From: Seleniivibrio sp. | Lineage (GTDB): Bacteria > Chrysiogenota > Deferribacteres > Deferribacterales > Geovibrionaceae | Assembly: GCF_021209385.1 (NCBI RefSeq) | Contig: NZ_JAJOIL010000005.1 | Location: 16,877 to 80,876, forward strand | DNA length: 64,000 nt | Reading direction: 5' to 3' | Shown: piece after piece, positions 1 through 10,373 of the stretch | Layout: every line of letters begins with the position of its first letter | Numbering within the stretch: position 1 is the first letter of the stretch | The notes under the pieces: generated by a model | Seen by the model: only the letters and a program-made list of their open reading frames with translations | Database searches by the model: none | Told to the model about the DNA's origin: nothing | Translations under genes and position numbers: made by a program

Positions 1-2228
1 TTACAGAAGATGCCGGCTGTTGCAACAAAGTCCTCCGGCAGAGCTATGCAGCCTTTGGATACTTTCTTTTCTATTTCGACAAGAAACTCACCTTCAAAGC
101 CTTCGCCTTTGACCTTGACTCTGTCCTTGGCGGAGATGCCGAGTTCTTTGGCGTCTTCGACGCTGAGCTCAAGCATAGGCTCGCCGTAAACCTTGGCAAG
201 ATCGGGTGACCATCTTGTGAAAGAGCCTGAGTGGAGTCTGAGGCTGGCGGGATAAAGGAAGAATCTGCCTTTACCTTTCGCCTTGCCGTCTGTTGCAGCG
301 ACTTCACCCGCAAAGACATAAGGGTAGGAAACCACGCCGCCGTCCCAGTTTATGCCTGAGTAAAGCGGAACTTCCTTCTCTATCATGCCTCTTACGGCAC
401 TCACTTCGGCGGGAAGCTTTATTCCAAGTCCTTTTGCTATTGCGGAAACGACACAGGCATCAGTATTAACACCTTTATCAACCGCTTTTGCTATGGACTG
501 GACATGTCCCTCAAGGTTTGTGAATGAACCGCTCTTCTCTGCGAAAGTGCTTACGGGAATGTAAACATTCGCCATTGCAGCCGTTTCGCTCATGAAGGGG
601 TCTGTCACCAGCAGAAGCTCAAGCCCTGCCGCCTTGGAAGCCGATTTTGTCCAAACGGATCTCGCAGACAGGTTTTCACCCAGAACCACTACAGCCTTGA
701 ATTTGCCGGACTCAAGTCCCTGTGCAAATTCTGTGGGGCATTTGGCTCCGAATCCCATGTCAACGATACCCACTGAGTTGTTTTTAGCTTTCGCGGGAAC
801 AACTTTAACTTTCGCACAGGCTTTTTTGATATCCTGAGCGAGTTTAACGTCCGCTTTGTTATAGGGATCAAATATAACCACGGGTCTTTCGGCGTTTGTA
901 AGTTTAGCCGCCCATTCGGAATATTCGTTGGAAGCGCCCGCAACCGCAGCCGCGTAGCTTTCCATAGCCGCTCTCACCTCGTCGGGTGTGCCTGTGACGA
1001 ATTTCTTCGACACTCTTCTGAGCGCTGTATATCCGGGGTAGAACACTGCAAGGGGAGCTGTGCCTGTTCTTGCGGCGTGTCTCACTGCCAGACCGAGTAT
1101 GGGGTTTGATTCTGTTACGTCTATGTTAAGAACTGTGACGCAGTCGCTGTTCTCAACTTCTTCCAGTGTCGCTTCGGGGTTGACTTCGTTTGTCTCGGTT
1201 GAGAACAGGTTTGAAGTTCCCAGAACGTCTTTAGCAAGTTTGCCTGCAAGGAAAGCCTCTTCATTGGTCAGTCTGGGGGAGACGACAACAGCGATGGCGT
1301 CGGCGCCGGCTGTGTCTTTAACCTTTTTGAGTTTTTCCACTGCAACATCAACCGCTTCGTTAAATGATACCTTTTTGGATTCTCCGCCCGCTTTAACAAC
1401 CGCCTCAGATTCACGTTTGATGCTGTTGATAAACTCGAAACCGAAGCGTCCTTTTGCACACATATATCCGTGGTTGATGCCCTCTTCGGGGCTTTCTTTC
1501 ATACGGAAGACCTCGTTGCCTTCATAATCTATATCCACGGTACATCCGCAAGAGCAGAGTCCGCATACGGATTTGACACGGTCGAGGTTCCAAGGTCTGT
1601 TTTTGAACAGATATATCCTGTTGTTCAGTGAACCCACGGGGCATACGCTGATGCACTGTCCGCAGTATTCACAGTTCCAGGGCTGTTCAAAAGAAGTTCC
1701 TATTATTGTATCAGTGCCTCTGTTAAGGAAGCTTATTGCCTGAATGTTCACCACTTCGTCGCAGACACGAACGCAGCGTCCGCAGAGAACGCATCTGTCG
1801 ATATCCCTTTCGATGAAAGGGTTTGTATGGTCAACGGGGGTGTCGTTGGGTTTCGCATCAAAACGAACCTTAGTGACGCCCACTTCATATGTAAGATCCT
1901 GCAGAGTACACTCGCCGCCCTTATCGCAAACCGGGCAATCCAGAGGGTGATTTATAAGAAGCAGCTCGATGGCTGTCTTGCGCACTCTGGAGAGCTTTTC
2001 CGAACGGGTGACTATCTCCATCTTGTCAGTTACGGGTGTTGTACAGGCTGCCTGAAGCTTGGGGTTTCCCACCTGCTCAACAAGACAAACCCTGCATGCA
2101 CCGAAAGGATTAAGACGGGAGTCATGGCAAAGTGTCGGGATGGAGACACCCGCCTCCTTAGCGGCGTCGAGGATGAGCGTGTTGGGAGCTACCTGTACCT
2201 CTTTTCCGTCAATTTTTACAGTAACCAT
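1..2228 (-). CDS. nuoG: NADH-quinone oxidoreductase subunit G (3' end truncated by window edge)
   Basis: Reverse-strand reading from ATG at 2228: MVTVKIDGKEVQVAPNTLILDAAKEAGVSIPTLCHDSRLNPFGACRVCLVEQ..., followed by Cys-rich [Fe-S] motifs (CDRCVLCGRCVRVC, CEYCGQCISVCP) and a molybdopterin-like domain; adjacent to nuoF. Confidence 0.93.
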   Translation of the reverse strand, partial: MVTVKIDGKEVQVAPNTLILDAAKEAGVSIPTLCHDSRLNPFGACRVCLVEQVGNPKLQAACTTPVTDKMEIVTRSEKLSRVRKTAIELLLINHPLDCPVCDKGGECTLQDLTYEVGVTKVRFDAKPNDTPVDHTNPFIERDIDRCVLCGRCVRVCDEVVNIQAISFLNRGTDTIIGTSFEQPWNCEYCGQCISVCPVGSLNNRIYLFKNRPWNLDRVKSVCGLCSCGCTVDIDYEGNEVFRMKESPEEGINHGYMCAKGRFGFEFINSIKRESEAVVKAGGESKKVSFNEAVDVAVEKLKKVKDTAGADAIAVVVSPRLTNEEAFLAGKLAKDVLGTSNLFSTETNEVNPEATLEEVENSDCVTVLNIDVTESNPILGLAVRHAARTGTAPLAVFYPGYTALRRVSKKFVTGTPDEVRAAMESYAAAVAGASNEYSEWAAKLTNAERPVVIFDPYNKADVKLAQDIKKACAKVKVVPAKAKNNSVGIVDMGFGAKCPTEFAQGLESGKFKAVVVLGENLSARSVWTKSASKAAGLELLLVTDPFMSETAAMANVYIPVSTFAEKSGSFTNLEGHVQSIAKAVDKGVNTDACVVSAIAKGLGIKLPAEVSAVRGMIEKEVPLYSGINWDGGVVSYPYVFAGEVAATDGKAKGKGRFFLYPASLRLHSGSFTRWSPDLAKVYGEPMLELSVEDAKELGISAKDRVKVKGEGFEGEFLVEIEKKVSKGCIALPEDFVATAGIFC

Positions 2229-2247
2229 ACTGAGTCTCTCCTCTGCC

Positions 2248-4035
2248 TTAATCTATTGCATTGAAAGGACAGTTAACTATACATTCGCGACATTTCACGC
2301 ATTTGGATTTGTCAATGTATGCGACTGTTCCTTTTTCCCATGTGATAGCATCAACGGGACATGCTTTTTTGCAGATACCGCATTTTTTGCATCTGTCGTC
2401 AACAACAACGAACTCGATAAGTTCCGCACACTCCCTTGCGGGGCATTTTTTGTCTCTGATGTGCGCCTCATACTCGTGTCTGAAATATTTCACAGTCGTA
2501 AGTACGGGGTTTGGTGCTGTCTGACCCAGACCGCAGAGTGACGCAGTCTTGATGTCGTTACCTACTTCCAGAAGAAGATCAATATCCTCTTCCCTTCCCT
2601 GACCTGTGATGATCCTTGTAAGGATATCAAGCATGGTCTTTGTTCCGATACGGCAGGGGATACATTTGCCGCATGATTCTCTCTGGGTGAATGTAAGGAA
2701 GAAATGAGCCACGTTAACCATGCAGTTCGTTTCATCCATAACAACAACACCGCCGGAACCCATCATCGCACCTGCTGCGATGAGCGAATCGTAGTCTATG
2801 GGTGTTTCAAGGTGGTCAGGTGTAAGACAGCCGCCAGAGGGACCGCCAAGCTGAACAGCCTTGAATTTTCTCTTTTTCGGGATACCGCCGCCGACATCAA
2901 AAATGAGTTCGCGCACGGTGATACCCATAGGAACCTCAACAAGTCCGGTTGACTTAACCTTGCCTGAAAGGGCGAAGATCTTAGTACCTTTTGACTTTTC
3001 AGTACCTATGTTTGCATACCATTCGGATCCGTTAAGCAGGATGCCGGGGAGGTTTGCAAAGGTCTCAACGTTGTTAACGTTTGAAGGTTTCTGCCAGAGA
3101 CCCTTAACAGCGGGGAACGGAGGTCTGGGACGGGGCATGCCTCTTTCGCCTTCAATTGAGGCGATGAGAGCTGTTTCCTCGCCGCAAACAAACGCGCCGG
3201 CTCCTTCTTTCAGCTTCAGTTTGAAGTGGAAGTCGGTACCGAACACCTTGTCGCCAAGTATTCCTGCTGCTTCAGCATCTTTAATGGCTTTGATAACCCT
3301 TACGATGGCAAGCGGATACTCCGCACGGCAATAGATGTAACCTTCGTCGCATCCGATTGCATAACCTGCGATAAGCATACCCTCGATGACCGCGTGGGGG
3401 TTACCTTCGATTATGGAACGGTCCATGAACGCGCCTGGGTCACCTTCATCCGCGTTGCAGATAAGGTATTTGTGGTCGCCGGGGCTGTTTCGGCAGAACG
3501 TCCATTTAAGACCTGTGGGGAAACCGCCGCCCCCCCTGCCTCTGAGGCCTGACTTCTTGACTTCGTCAATAACCTGCTCAGGGGTCATGGTGAGCGCTTT
3601 TTTAATCGCTTCGTATCCGCCGAGTTTAATGTAGTCTTCAAGACTTTCGGGGTCTACACGTCCGCAATCGGCAAGAACGTAGCGTTTCTGTTTATCATAG
3701 AATTGAAAATAGTCGGCCTTTGCCGCCCACTTCTCAACAACATTACCGCCGACAATGTGTTCCTCAACTATTGTGGGAACCATTTCAGCCGAAACGTGTT
3801 CGTAAGTGACCGGTTCTTTGCCCGGGATATAAACGTCTATAAGTACATCACGGGCGCAGAGTCCTCTGCATCCTGTCTGTTTTGCGGCACAGTTGCGTTC
3901 TTTTGATTCCGCGTTTTTAAGACCTCTTTTGGCAAACTCCTGTTCCAGAGCCTCCATGACCTCATGTCCGCCGGAAGCAACACCAGCCGTACCCATACAG
4001 ACGTGTACTTCAACGTGATCTGTTGTATAACTCAT
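2248..4035 (-). CDS. nuoF: NADH-quinone oxidoreductase subunit F, with N-terminal thioredoxin-like [2Fe-2S]-type domain and C-terminal 2x[4Fe-4S] ferredoxin domain
   Basis: GLRGRGGGGFPTGLKW NADH/FMN motif, ESCGKCIPCRIGT cluster motif, C-terminal CKKCGICKKACP...CVKCRECIVNCP. Confidence 0.95.
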   Translation of the reverse strand: MSYTTDHVEVHVCMGTAGVASGGHEVMEALEQEFAKRGLKNAESKERNCAAKQTGCRGLCARDVLIDVYIPGKEPVTYEHVSAEMVPTIVEEHIVGGNVVEKWAAKADYFQFYDKQKRYVLADCGRVDPESLEDYIKLGGYEAIKKALTMTPEQVIDEVKKSGLRGRGGGGFPTGLKWTFCRNSPGDHKYLICNADEGDPGAFMDRSIIEGNPHAVIEGMLIAGYAIGCDEGYIYCRAEYPLAIVRVIKAIKDAEAAGILGDKVFGTDFHFKLKLKEGAGAFVCGEETALIASIEGERGMPRPRPPFPAVKGLWQKPSNVNNVETFANLPGILLNGSEWYANIGTEKSKGTKIFALSGKVKSTGLVEVPMGITVRELIFDVGGGIPKKRKFKAVQLGGPSGGCLTPDHLETPIDYDSLIAAGAMMGSGGVVVMDETNCMVNVAHFFLTFTQRESCGKCIPCRIGTKTMLDILTRIITGQGREEDIDLLLEVGNDIKTASLCGLGQTAPNPVLTTVKYFRHEYEAHIRDKKCPARECAELIEFVVVDDRCKKCGICKKACPVDAITWEKGTVAYIDKSKCVKCRECIVNCPFNAID

Positions 4036-4038
4036 ATC

Positions 4039-4545
4039 CTACCCCTGAAGTTCTGCATAATCCCTGAAGATCTTTCTTGCTTCTTCAGGTTTCAGGTTGC
4101 CGTATGTTTTATTGTTGATCATGATAACGGGAGCCATTCCGCATGCGCCGATACATGAAACTTCCTCAAGGGTAAACTTGAGGTCTGCGCTTGTCTCACC
4201 GTTTTTTATCCCGAATTCCTCACACACAACTTCGGAGATACGACCCGAACCCTGCACGTGGCAGGCTGTTCCTCTGCATACCCTGATGACATACTTGCCT
4301 CTGGGTTTAGTGTAAAACTGTGCATAGAAGGTAATAACGCCATAAATCTGGTGTGCTGACATATTCAGGTTGTCGGCAATCCTTTCAACAATTTCGCTGA
4401 AGAGATATCCGTATGCTTCCTGAACCTGCTGAAGAACCGGAATGGTTGCGCCTTTCCAGTCTTTGTACTTTTCGCAGATCTCGTCGCAAGCGGTAAAATC
4501 TATCTCTTTGCCTGCTGATTCTGTCTCTTTTACTTCTGTCGCCAT
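4039..4545 (-). CDS. nuoE: NADH-quinone oxidoreductase subunit E
   Basis: 168 aa; thioredoxin-like [2Fe-2S] motifs VCRGTACHVQGS and CIGACGMAPV. Confidence 0.95.
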   Translation of the reverse strand: MATEVKETESAGKEIDFTACDEICEKYKDWKGATIPVLQQVQEAYGYLFSEIVERIADNLNMSAHQIYGVITFYAQFYTKPRGKYVIRVCRGTACHVQGSGRISEVVCEEFGIKNGETSADLKFTLEEVSCIGACGMAPVIMINNKTYGNLKPEEARKIFRDYAELQG

Positions 4546-4556
4546 TATGTCACCCC

Positions 4557-5741
4557 TTACCTGTCGATTTCGCCGAGTACCACGTCGTTGGTACCGACTA
4601 TCGCAACAAGGTCAGCCAGCATGTGTCCTTTGGCCATCTTGTTCAGTGCGCCGAGGTTGACATAGGAGGGGGCTCTTATCTTCATTCTGTAAGGTCTTTC
4701 CTCTCCTTCGGAAACAAGATAGAAACCGAGTTCGCCTTTGGGCGCCTCGATACCTTGATATGTTTCGCCTTTAGGAGCCTTGAAACCTTTGGAAACGATG
4801 TAGAATCTTCTGATAAGTGCTTCCATGCGCTCGTAAACGTCTTCGTGTTTGGGCAGAGCAACTCTGGGGTCGTCAGTCATGACTTCGCCGGTTGCGGGGA
4901 TCTGCTCAAGAGCCTGCTGAAGAATTTTGTTGGATTCACGAAGCTCTTTCATTCTGACCTTGTAACGTGCGTATGTATCGCCTTCCTGCTGTACGGGAAT
5001 TTCCCATTTGAATCTGTCGTATATACCATAGGGTTCGTCGCGGCGAAGGTCGAAGTCAACACCTGAGCCTCTCATAAGGGGACCTGACGTACCGTAAGCC
5101 TGAGTATCGTCAGCGGAAAGATGTCCGATGCCGATTGTTCTCATTTTCCAGATCCTGTTGTTTGTCAGCAGGTTTTCGTATGTATCAACGTTAGCGTCGA
5201 ATCTCTCCACGAAGGATTTAAGCCTTACGAAGAAATCTTCGGGCATGTCCGCGCGTACGCCGCCGATACGGATCCATGAGCTGGTCATACGCTGACCTGT
5301 ACCCACTTCAAACATATCAAGTATCTCCTCGCGCTCACGGAAAGCGTAAAGGAAAACAGTCATCGCGCCTATGTCAAGGGCGTGTGTCGCAACCCACACA
5401 AGGTGAGAAGCAATTCTTGCCATCTCTGCGAGTATAACGCGGAGATATTCAGCCCTTTCGGGGATATTAACGTCAAAGAACTTCTCTACTGCAAGGCAGT
5501 AGGCAAGGTTATTAGAAAGAGGTGAAAGGTAGTCAAGTCTGTCTGTGAGCGGAATAACCTGGTGGTATGTTCTGTTTTCGGCAAGTTTTTCAGTGCCTCT
5601 GTGGAGGAAGCCCACATCGGGTTCCACGTTGACAATGGTCTCGCCGTCGATGTCTACCACAAGTCTCAGAACCCCGTGTGTAGAGGGGTGCTGGGGTCCC
5701 ATGTTGACGGTAATTACTTCTGAAATGTTATTATTAATCAT
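4557..5741 (-). CDS. nuoD: NADH-quinone oxidoreductase subunit D
   Basis: NMGPQHPSTHGVLRLVVDIDGE... DVGFLHRGTEKLAE; operon position. Confidence 0.97.
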   Translation of the reverse strand: MINNNISEVITVNMGPQHPSTHGVLRLVVDIDGETIVNVEPDVGFLHRGTEKLAENRTYHQVIPLTDRLDYLSPLSNNLAYCLAVEKFFDVNIPERAEYLRVILAEMARIASHLVWVATHALDIGAMTVFLYAFREREEILDMFEVGTGQRMTSSWIRIGGVRADMPEDFFVRLKSFVERFDANVDTYENLLTNNRIWKMRTIGIGHLSADDTQAYGTSGPLMRGSGVDFDLRRDEPYGIYDRFKWEIPVQQEGDTYARYKVRMKELRESNKILQQALEQIPATGEVMTDDPRVALPKHEDVYERMEALIRRFYIVSKGFKAPKGETYQGIEAPKGELGFYLVSEGEERPYRMKIRAPSYVNLGALNKMAKGHMLADLVAIVGTNDVVLGEIDR

Positions 5742-5749
5742 ATCAGTTC

Positions 5750-6247
5750 CTACCTTGAAAACTTAAGACCGAGACCTTGCTCATCAGCATTGTTGAACCA
5801 TGATCTCTCTTTAAGCGGGAAGTCTTTTCTTAAGGGGTGACCCTCGAAGAATTCGGGAAGCAGGACTCTTTTAAGATCGGGGTGACCTTCAAAGACTATG
5901 CCCATAAGGTCATACTGTTCCCTTTCCATAAGGTTTGCACCCGGCCAGATATCTGTAATAGTGGGGAACTTATTGTCCTCACCGGACAGTTTGACAAAAA
6001 CGCGCATCTTGTTCTCAATAGAGAACAGGTTGATTGTGATCTCAAACTTTTCACGTTTTTTGGGCCAGTGTACGGCAACAACGTCCACTATGTACTTGAA
6101 GGATGCTTCGTCTCTTAAAGCAGTTAAAACCGCTTTATAGGCGGCAACGTCCTTCACTCTTATGAAGTTGCACTTAAACTCCGTATAGCTGTTGAGCTTT
6201 TCGGGGAAAAGCGCTTCCAGTTTGGCTGCAAGCTGTTCAAATGTCAT
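5750..6247 (-). CDS. nuoC: NADH-quinone oxidoreductase subunit C
   Basis: ERWDLMG-like EREQYDLMGIVFEGHPDLKRVLLPEFFEGHPLRKDFPL. Confidence 0.95.
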   Translation of the reverse strand: MTFEQLAAKLEALFPEKLNSYTEFKCNFIRVKDVAAYKAVLTALRDEASFKYIVDVVAVHWPKKREKFEITINLFSIENKMRVFVKLSGEDNKFPTITDIWPGANLMEREQYDLMGIVFEGHPDLKRVLLPEFFEGHPLRKDFPLKERSWFNNADEQGLGLKFSR

Positions 6248-6256
6248 CCTTTCCTC

Positions 6257-6754
6257 CTACTTTCTCACGACTTTTTCAGTCATGATTTTCTTTTGCAGAG
6301 CAGTAATGGCATCGAAAAATGCTTCGGGTCTGGGAGGGCAGCCGGGAACATAGAAATCAACCGGAATAACCTCATCAACACCCTGTACTGTAGAATAGGT
6401 GTTATAGATTCCGCCGCTTGTTGCGCAGCTTCCGATTGCTATGACCCATTTGGGCTCAGGCATCTGCAGGTAGACCTTTCTGACGACAGGCGCCATTTTT
6501 CTGGTAACAGTTCCGGCAACCAGCATCAGGTCAGACTGACGCGGTGTCGCACGGAAAATGATACCCATTCTGTCAAGGTCGTATTTGGCAGCGCCGCAGG
6601 CCATCATTTCGATCGCGCAGCAGGCGAGACCGAACGTAACAGGCCAGATAGAGCCTTTTCTGCAGTAGTTGATCACACTGTCAACTGTCGTCGTGAGAAC
6701 GTTGTCAGGTAATTTTCTGTCAATTAAGCCCATTCTAACGCTCCTTTCTGCCAT
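6257..6754 (-). CDS. nuoB: NADH-quinone oxidoreductase subunit B
   Basis: [28 protein letters not shown] motifs. Confidence 0.97.
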   Translation of the reverse strand: MAERSVRMGLIDRKLPDNVLTTTVDSVINYCRKGSIWPVTFGLACCAIEMMACGAAKYDLDRMGIIFRATPRQSDLMLVAGTVTRKMAPVVRKVYLQMPEPKWVIAIGSCATSGGIYNTYSTVQGVDEVIPVDFYVPGCPPRPEAFFDAITALQKKIMTEKVVRK

Positions 6755-7077
6755 GCGTAAAAGTAACCGAACACAAGGATTACGATGAACAGAATCATCT
6801 CGATGAGACCGAAAAGCCCGATCATGTCGAAGCTGACGGCCCAGGGGTACAGAAACACTGTCTCCACATCAAAAATAACAAACAGCATAGCGATTATGTA
6901 GAACCTGAGGTTCAGACGCTTTCTGTTTTCATCCAGCGAGGGCATTCCGCACTCATATACGCTGAATTTGACCTTTTCATATTTCGCGGGACGGACAATG
7001 GCTCCTACGAACATAATTATTATGCCGAGAGCTCCGGCCACGATAAGGAAAAGCACTATAGGCAAATATCCACTCAT
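6724..7077 (-). CDS. nuoA: NADH-quinone oxidoreductase subunit A
   Basis: 117 aa membrane protein with [45 protein letters not shown]. Confidence 0.95.
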   Translation of the reverse strand: MSGYLPIVLFLIVAGALGIIIMFVGAIVRPAKYEKVKFSVYECGMPSLDENRKRLNLRFYIIAMLFVIFDVETVFLYPWAVSFDMIGLFGLIEMILFIVILVFGYFYAWQKGALEWA

Positions 7078-7228
7078 ACCTCACCTCTGTATTTTGTATA
7101 CAGTATGCAGTATCTATCATGAAGCAGTAAAGGTGTCAACAAGAAACATCGTTTTAGGACTAAAAGAATCCCCGTATTGGAAGGGGGTTTGCGCGCCTGA
7201 GCCATTGTAGCGGGAGTTCAGAATAATA

Positions 7229-8137
7229 CTATAATTTAAGTCTTTTTACAAGCTCTTCAATATCTGTGGGAAGCGGCGATAGAAAAGACTTTTGAGTGTT
7301 ATCGAAAGGATCTATAAAGGACAGATGCCACGAATGCAAAGCCTGTCTTTTGATGGGCATCGCAGCGGAAATCTTGTTTCCGTATACGCTATCACCAGCC
7401 AGCGGAAAGCCCATATGAGACATGTGCACCCGTATCTGATGGGTTCTTCCGGTGTATATTTTTACCTCTGCAAGGAATGCCCCTTTTAATAATTTTAGAA
7501 CAGTGATTTCACTTTTAGCGTATTTGCCGTTTTCGTCCACAGCCATCTTTTTACGGTCTTTTTTGCTCCTTGCGATGGGAAATTCGGCTGTAAATTTCTC
7601 TGTTTTCGGATTGCCCGCACAAACGGCAAGGTATTTTTTATCCACTGTTCTATCCGCAAACATCTTTGACAGTTTCTCCCGCGCATTTCTGTTCTTCGCC
7701 ACGAGAAGAAGCCCTGAGGTGTCTTTGTCCAGACGATGCACAATGCCGGGTCTGACATCATTATCGTCTTGTATATCAAACATATAAAGCAGTCCGTTAA
7801 CCAGTGTGTCAGCATCTGTGCCGTGAGCTGGATGCACTGTCACACCTGCCGGCTTGTCGATGACTGCGTAATTATCACATTCATATACAACTGTCAGATT
7901 CATCTCCACCGGTGTCATATCCGGCATTTTTTCCGGCGGTATAACAACTATTATATTATCACCAACCCTGACCTTATATTTCTTTTCGCGCACGGCGCCA
8001 TTCACCGTAACGCTCCCCTGTTCTATGAGCTTTTCAGCATGGGAGCGTGAAATTTCCGAATTTGCTGATATGTATGCATCCAGTCTCACGGAGCTTTCAG
8101 ACGCGGTCATTGTGATTATTTGGCTATTTTCTGTCAT
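7229..8137 (-). CDS. rluD: RluA/RluD-family 23S rRNA pseudouridine synthase
   Basis: S4-like N-terminus plus PGIVHRLDKDTSGLLLVAKN and GRTHQIRVHMSHMGFPLAGDSVYG. Confidence 0.9.
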   Translation of the reverse strand: MTENSQIITMTASESSVRLDAYISANSEISRSHAEKLIEQGSVTVNGAVREKKYKVRVGDNIIVVIPPEKMPDMTPVEMNLTVVYECDNYAVIDKPAGVTVHPAHGTDADTLVNGLLYMFDIQDDNDVRPGIVHRLDKDTSGLLLVAKNRNAREKLSKMFADRTVDKKYLAVCAGNPKTEKFTAEFPIARSKKDRKKMAVDENGKYAKSEITVLKLLKGAFLAEVKIYTGRTHQIRVHMSHMGFPLAGDSVYGNKISAAMPIKRQALHSWHLSFIDPFDNTQKSFLSPLPTDIEELVKRLKL

Positions 8138-8153
8138 TTTCTCTCATCTTCAA

Positions 8154-8215
8154 AGATTGCTTCGTCAGTACTTTCCTCGCAAAGACGTCTCTGCGAGCCG
8201 CAGGTGAAGCAGTCT
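8154..8215. repeat. Dispersed imperfect palindrome, family B copy 1
   Basis: agattgcttcg...ctcgcaaagac.gtctctgcgag...gaagcagtct; outer and inner arms are complementary; similar sequence at 39730-39794. Confidence 0.75.
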
Positions 8216-8321
8216 GACTATAAATTTTCTTGACTTATATTACCCGAACGGATATAAGTTTCAACCACCTTTGTTGCGCATAGTATAAGTGCGTGACTAT
8301 TTAATCCACGAAGGAGGACAT

Positions 8322-8771
8322 ATGAACACTTACGAAACCGTATTCATCGTCCGCCCCGATCTCCAGCAGGATGAGATCGAAAAAGAGCTTGAGTTCTTCA
8401 AAGGGAACATCGAGCAGAACGGCGGAAAGATCATCAAAGTTGAGCCCTGGGGCAGAGTAACAATGGCATACGCCATCGAAAACTATGCAGAAGGCTACTA
8501 CTTCCTTATCCAGTTTGAAGCAGACATCAACTATCCCGACGAGCTTACAAAACGTTTCCGTTACAACGAGAACGTACTCAGATTCGTCATCGTTGCTATT
8601 GATGAGAAAAAATTCAAACTCAACCCCAAAAAAGACACTGGTGCTAAGCGCTATGTGAAAAAACCCGGTGCAAGAAAACCCCGCGAAGGTGAAGAGGGTG
8701 AGGAAATCGCTCCAGCTGAAGCTGAAGAGAGCGAAGAAGCAACAACTACAGAAGACTCAGCGGCTGAATAA
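8322..8771 (+). CDS. rpsF: 30S ribosomal protein S6
   Basis: MNTYETVFIVRPDLQQDEIEKEL...; SD aaggaggac upstream of ATG 8322 (the listed ORF start 8289 is an upstream extension). Confidence 0.95.
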   Translation: MNTYETVFIVRPDLQQDEIEKELEFFKGNIEQNGGKIIKVEPWGRVTMAYAIENYAEGYYFLIQFEADINYPDELTKRFRYNENVLRFVIVAIDEKKFKLNPKKDTGAKRYVKKPGARKPREGEEGEEIAPAEAEESEEATTTEDSAAE

Positions 8772-8788
8772 GCCAGCAGGAGAATACT

Positions 8789-9184
8789 ATGGGTTTCCTT
8801 AATAAAGTCATGCTGCTCGGCAATGTTACACGCAACCCCGAAGTTCGGTTCATCCCGGGGCGTGACCTGCCTGTCGCCAAATTCGGACTGGCAGTCACAA
8901 GGAAAACAAAAGACAGAGAAGAGACCTGTTTCATCGACATAGTAACTTTCGGCAAAACTGCCGAAATGTGCGGAGAATACGTTACAAAAGGTATGCCGCT
9001 GCTTATCGAAGGCAGACTCAACTACAGCACATGGGAAGCCGACGGACAGAAACGTTCCAAGCACGAGGTGGTTGCCGAAAATATCCAATTCGTCTCCAGA
9101 AGAGACAAATCGGAATATTCCGGTTCAAGTGCATTTGACGAGCCCGCATCCGGTTCCATGGACGAAGACGATATCCCATTTTAA
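8789..9184 (+). CDS. ssb: Single-stranded DNA-binding protein
   Basis: MGFLNKVMLLGNVTRNPEVRFIPG..., C-terminal acidic tip DEDDIPF. Confidence 0.96.
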   Translation: MGFLNKVMLLGNVTRNPEVRFIPGRDLPVAKFGLAVTRKTKDREETCFIDIVTFGKTAEMCGEYVTKGMPLLIEGRLNYSTWEADGQKRSKHEVVAENIQFVSRRDKSEYSGSSAFDEPASGSMDEDDIPF

Positions 9185-9196
9185 GGAGGAAAAGAA

Positions 9197-9427
9197 ATGG
9201 CTGTTGTAAGACGCAAATTTCAGCGCAGAAAAGTATGCAAATTCTGCACAGAAGCTATAGATATAGACTACAAAGATGTTAAACTGCTTCGTCAGTATGT
9301 TACAGAAAGAGGCAAAATAATGCCCCGCAGGCTCACCGGAACATGCGCAAAGCACCAGAGAGCCCTTTCAACCGCTGTTAAGACTGCAAGAGTTATCGCT
9401 CTTCTGCCTTTCAGCCTCAACAGATAA
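9197..9427 (+). CDS. rpsR: 30S ribosomal protein S18
   Basis: [48 protein letters not shown]. Confidence 0.97.
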   Translation: MAVVRRKFQRRKVCKFCTEAIDIDYKDVKLLRQYVTERGKIMPRRLTGTCAKHQRALSTAVKTARVIALLPFSLNR

Positions 9428-9435
9428 TAAGGAAA

Positions 9436-9463
9436 GGGGAGGTCAAAAGCCTCCCCGTTTTTT
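9436..9463 (+). terminator. Rho-independent terminator after rpsR
   Basis: GGGGAGG-tcaaaag-CCTCCCC followed by gTTTTTT. Confidence 0.85.
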
Positions 9464-9464
9464 C

Positions 9465-10373
9465 ATGACAAAAACCATTTTATACCCACTGGCATCAGTT
9501 CTTTTTTACGCACTCCTCGCTTACTATCCGCAGTATGCGATAATCGGCGCAGTTTTCAGCCCTCTCCTTCTGCTTGTTTATCTGGGTTCTGAAAAACGGA
9601 ACAAATATTCCGACCTGATGCTTGGCGCGGCAATAGCCCTTACAGCGGGTATAAGCATCATAACCACAGGTCTTTATGTCATTTCCGTGGCATTCACGGC
9701 AGTTTTTATATTTAAATTTCTGCATAAGGGACACAGAGACATATGGTTTCCGGTGACAGTTGTACCGCTTTTGGTTTTCATAGTTATGGCGGCTATAATA
9801 TACGGTATACCCGATTATCGCAACACCCTTATCAACGTTGCCGAACAGGGTATAAAAAGTTTCATAGAAACAGTTAAGGCATCCAAAGGTCCCATGTCCA
9901 ACGACCCTTATTTCCTGAACATAGAAAAACAGAGCAGACTGGCAGCCCAGTCCGTCGTACTTATCTTCCCTGCGGTAAACTATATTCTGACCGCATTCTG
10001 CACCCACATAGCTTTCAGCCTTTACACCAAGCTTAAGCGCATAGAGATAAACAGATTCAGACTGCCCGACAACCTTGTATGGATTCTAATCCTCGGTTTC
10101 GCGCTCGTCTTTGTCAAACAAACTATGGCAAAACACGCAGGACTGAATATCATACTTATCATGATGACACTGTATGCATTTCAGGGATTCGATATAGTTT
10201 CATACTGGATGACAAAATTTAAGTTCATTCCTGTCATCAAAGCGATAATTTTTATCTTTATCTTTTCAGAACCCCCGTTTATAATCTTCATAGCCCTGCT
10301 GGGACTGTTCAGTGTATGGTTCAACCTGTACGGCAGGCAGGAGAATGATCGGGAGCAGACGCCATCAGACTGA
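9465..10373 (+). CDS. DUF2232 (YybS-like) multi-pass membrane protein
   Basis: 302 aa, about 8 hydrophobic segments; this family commonly lies downstream of rpsR. Confidence 0.7.
   Translation: MTKTILYPLASVLFYALLAYYPQYAIIGAVFSPLLLLVYLGSEKRNKYSDLMLGAAIALTAGISIITTGLYVISVAFTAVFIFKFLHKGHRDIWFPVTVVPLLVFIVMAAIIYGIPDYRNTLINVAEQGIKSFIETVKASKGPMSNDPYFLNIEKQSRLAAQSVVLIFPAVNYILTAFCTHIAFSLYTKLKRIEINRFRLPDNLVWILILGFALVFVKQTMAKHAGLNIILIMMTLYAFQGFDIVSYWMTKFKFIPVIKAIIFIFIFSEPPFIIFIALLGLFSVWFNLYGRQENDREQTPSD

Noticed and set aside
1060-1527. 155-aa plus-strand ORF
   Set aside because: Antisense to nuoG, Ser/Thr-rich shadow frame.
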